DNA from: Planctomycetota bacterium
GTDB lineage: Bacteria; Planctomycetota; Phycisphaerae; Sedimentisphaerales; Anaerobacaceae
Reading direction: 5' to 3'
Length of the DNA stretch: 6,000 nt
Assembly: GCA_020344865.1 (NCBI GenBank)
Contig: CP070830.1
Location: 2,326,539-2,332,538, forward strand
Below the pieces are notes generated by a model, which was given only the letters and a program-made list of their open reading frames with translations, did not search any database and had not been told where the DNA came from. Shown here piece by piece: positions 4,835-6,000 of the stretch. Positions within the stretch are counted from its first letter, which is position 1. Each line of letters starts with the position of its first letter. Both the position numbers and the translations under genes were made by a program.

Positions 4835-6000
4835 ATGCAGAAGACAAGGAAAATATACACGGTCAGCGAAATAAACTCCCTCATAAAGGGAGTTTTAGAA
4901 AGTAACCTGCCATCCCGCCTGACCATCACCGGCGAAATAACGGATTTCAAAGTCCACCACAGCGGACACTGTTATTTTTCACTGAAAGATGAAGACGCCC
5001 TTCTCCCCTGCGTCATGTGGAGAAGCAATTTCAAAAAGGTAAAATTCCGGCCGGAGAACGGCCTCGCCGCCCTCGCCACGGGATACGTTGACGTCTATGT
5101 CCCCGGCGGCAAGTACCAGCTCTACGTCGATAGGCTCGACCCCGCCGGTGTCGGTGCACTCCAACTGGCTTTCGAGCAAATGGTCAAAAAACTCCAGGCA
5201 CAGGGCCTTTTCGATGAAAAGTTCAAAAAACCGCTTCCTTCTTACCCGGATAGAATCGCGATACTAACCAGCGAATCAGGTGCTGCCATAGCCGACATAC
5301 AAAACAGTATCCATAACCGCTGGCCGTGCGCCAAATTGTTCCTCTACCCCGTGCCCGTGCAAGGTGATGAAGCAGCCGAAAAAATCGCCGCCGCCGTAAC
5401 AGATATAAACAGACGCAATAATAAACTCAAAATCGATATACTGATTGTAGGACGCGGCGGCGGCTCACTTGAGGATTTGTGGGCCTTCAATGAAGAAGTC
5501 CTGGCCAGAGCTATCTTCGACTCCAAAATACCCGTCATCAGTGCTGTCGGCCATGAGGTCGATACCACAATCGCCGACTTCGTCGCTGATGCAAGGGCCT
5601 CGACACCCACAAAAGCTGGCGTCGTCGCTGTCCCGGACATCCACGAAGTCCTCAAACATCTGGCCTATCTACAAGAAAGGGCACATTCTAAAGTAGAATC
5701 GTTGTTGCGCAACTCCGAGCAGCAGTCAGATGAACTCTTGATAAGACTTGCAGGCTCGGTAAGACAGCTCTTAGCTGACACGCGGGCGAGGTTATACACG
5801 ATGGACGGACAAATTCGGAAAATTGAGCCGCACCGGCTGTTGAGAAATAAGATGCTCGATTTAAACAACCTGAGCAACCGGGCAAAAGCAGCCGTAAAGG
5901 ATATCGTTGAAAAAGTACGCCTGCGCCTCACGGCAGAGACGTCCCTGCTGGTCGGCCTGAACCCAAAATCCGTCCTTCAGCGGGGTTACAGCATCACCAC
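4835..6000 (+). CDS. xseA: Exodeoxyribonuclease VII large subunit (3'-partial)
   Basis: 388 codons are present before the window ends; the E. coli protein is 456 residues, so roughly the last 50-70 are missing. XseA is the catalytic subunit of exonuclease VII, which with several XseB subunits degrades single-stranded DNA to oligonucleotides in repair, in the cytoplasm. Visible parts: an N-terminal OB-fold (about 8-104; YTVSEINSLIKGVLE, GEITDFKVHHSGHCYFSLKD); the catalytic domain from about 105 (PAGVGALQLAFEQ, RIAILTSESGAAIADI, VGRGGGSLEDLWAFNEE, SAVGHEVDTTIADFVAD, RASTPTKAG); a helical coiled-coil stretch (about 268-370); and the start of the conserved C-terminal NPKSVLQRGYSIT. D154, R207, H240 and D243 match the positions of E. 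coli D155, R205, H238 and D241. The ATG at 4835 is the first in-frame ATG, with no upstream ATG, GTG or TTG back to the promoter, and it has almost no Shine-Dalgarno sequence. xseB would be expected just downstream, outside the window. Confidence 0.96.
   Translation, partial: MQKTRKIYTVSEINSLIKGVLESNLPSRLTITGEITDFKVHHSGHCYFSLKDEDALLPCVMWRSNFKKVKFRPENGLAALATGYVDVYVPGGKYQLYVDRLDPAGVGALQLAFEQMVKKLQAQGLFDEKFKKPLPSYPDRIAILTSESGAAIADIQNSIHNRWPCAKLFLYPVPVQGDEAAEKIAAAVTDINRRNNKLKIDILIVGRGGGSLEDLWAFNEEVLARAIFDSKIPVISAVGHEVDTTIADFVADARASTPTKAGVVAVPDIHEVLKHLAYLQERAHSKVESLLRNSEQQSDELLIRLAGSVRQLLADTRARLYTMDGQIRKIEPHRLLRNKMLDLNNLSNRAKAAVKDIVEKVRLRLTAETSLLVGLNPKSVLQRGYSIT

Noticed and set aside
5344..5931. 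Open frames on both strands overlapping xseA
   Set aside because: The xseA reading frame is continuous and carries all family motifs; the others are shadow frames without recognisable content.
2955..6000. panB, the C39-like gene and xseA as one functional cluster
   Set aside because: The genes are convergent and then divergent with separate promoters, so co-transcription is impossible, and no shared pathway is known.

Overview
The window looks like chromosomal DNA from a planctomycete, most likely class Phycisphaerae (Sedimentisphaerales-like). The main clue is the first gene. It encodes a large extracellular modular protein with a LamG-type lectin domain, tandem FnIII-like modules carrying the 'VYF.T..EDVNSR ... 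YYWAVDEVND' pattern, and single-repeat dockerin-like calcium loops ending in a short 'W-L' tail. That combination is typical of the large secreted carbohydrate-associated proteins of this group. This taxonomic call is an inference from protein style, not a database match.

Layout. (1) Positions 2-2422 (+) hold the 3' part of the modular secreted protein, open at the left edge, followed by a strong intrinsic terminator at 2462-2507. (2) Positions 2508-2954 are an AT-rich, homopolymer-rich intergenic region without a convincing protein gene. It contains a perfect 12-bp hairpin that reads as an intrinsic terminator on the minus strand, although no minus-strand gene is visible to feed it. (3) Positions 2955-3809 (+) encode a PanB-family ketopantoate hydroxymethyltransferase. 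The catalytic residues are kept but several family signature blocks are divergent. (4) Positions 3819-4655 (-) encode a membrane-anchored C39-like (papain-fold) cysteine peptidase domain protein, convergent with panB and only 9 bases away from it. (5) Positions 4656-4834 are a compact divergent promoter region with recognisable sigma70-type elements on both strands and a direct repeat. (6) Positions 4835-6000 (+) encode the exodeoxyribonuclease VII large subunit (xseA), cut by the right edge.

The genes do not form one operon. The secreted protein is closed by its own terminator. panB appears to be transcribed alone from the long AT-rich leader region. The peptidase-like gene and xseA diverge from a shared promoter region. 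PanB (pantothenate/CoA synthesis) and XseA (single-strand DNA processing in repair) are housekeeping functions; the other two are envelope or extracellular proteins.

No obviously new multi-gene system is visible. The points most worth a second look are the orphan minus-strand terminator (possible small RNA), the stand-alone membrane C39-like protein, the divergent PanB, and the repeat-flanked divergent promoter.
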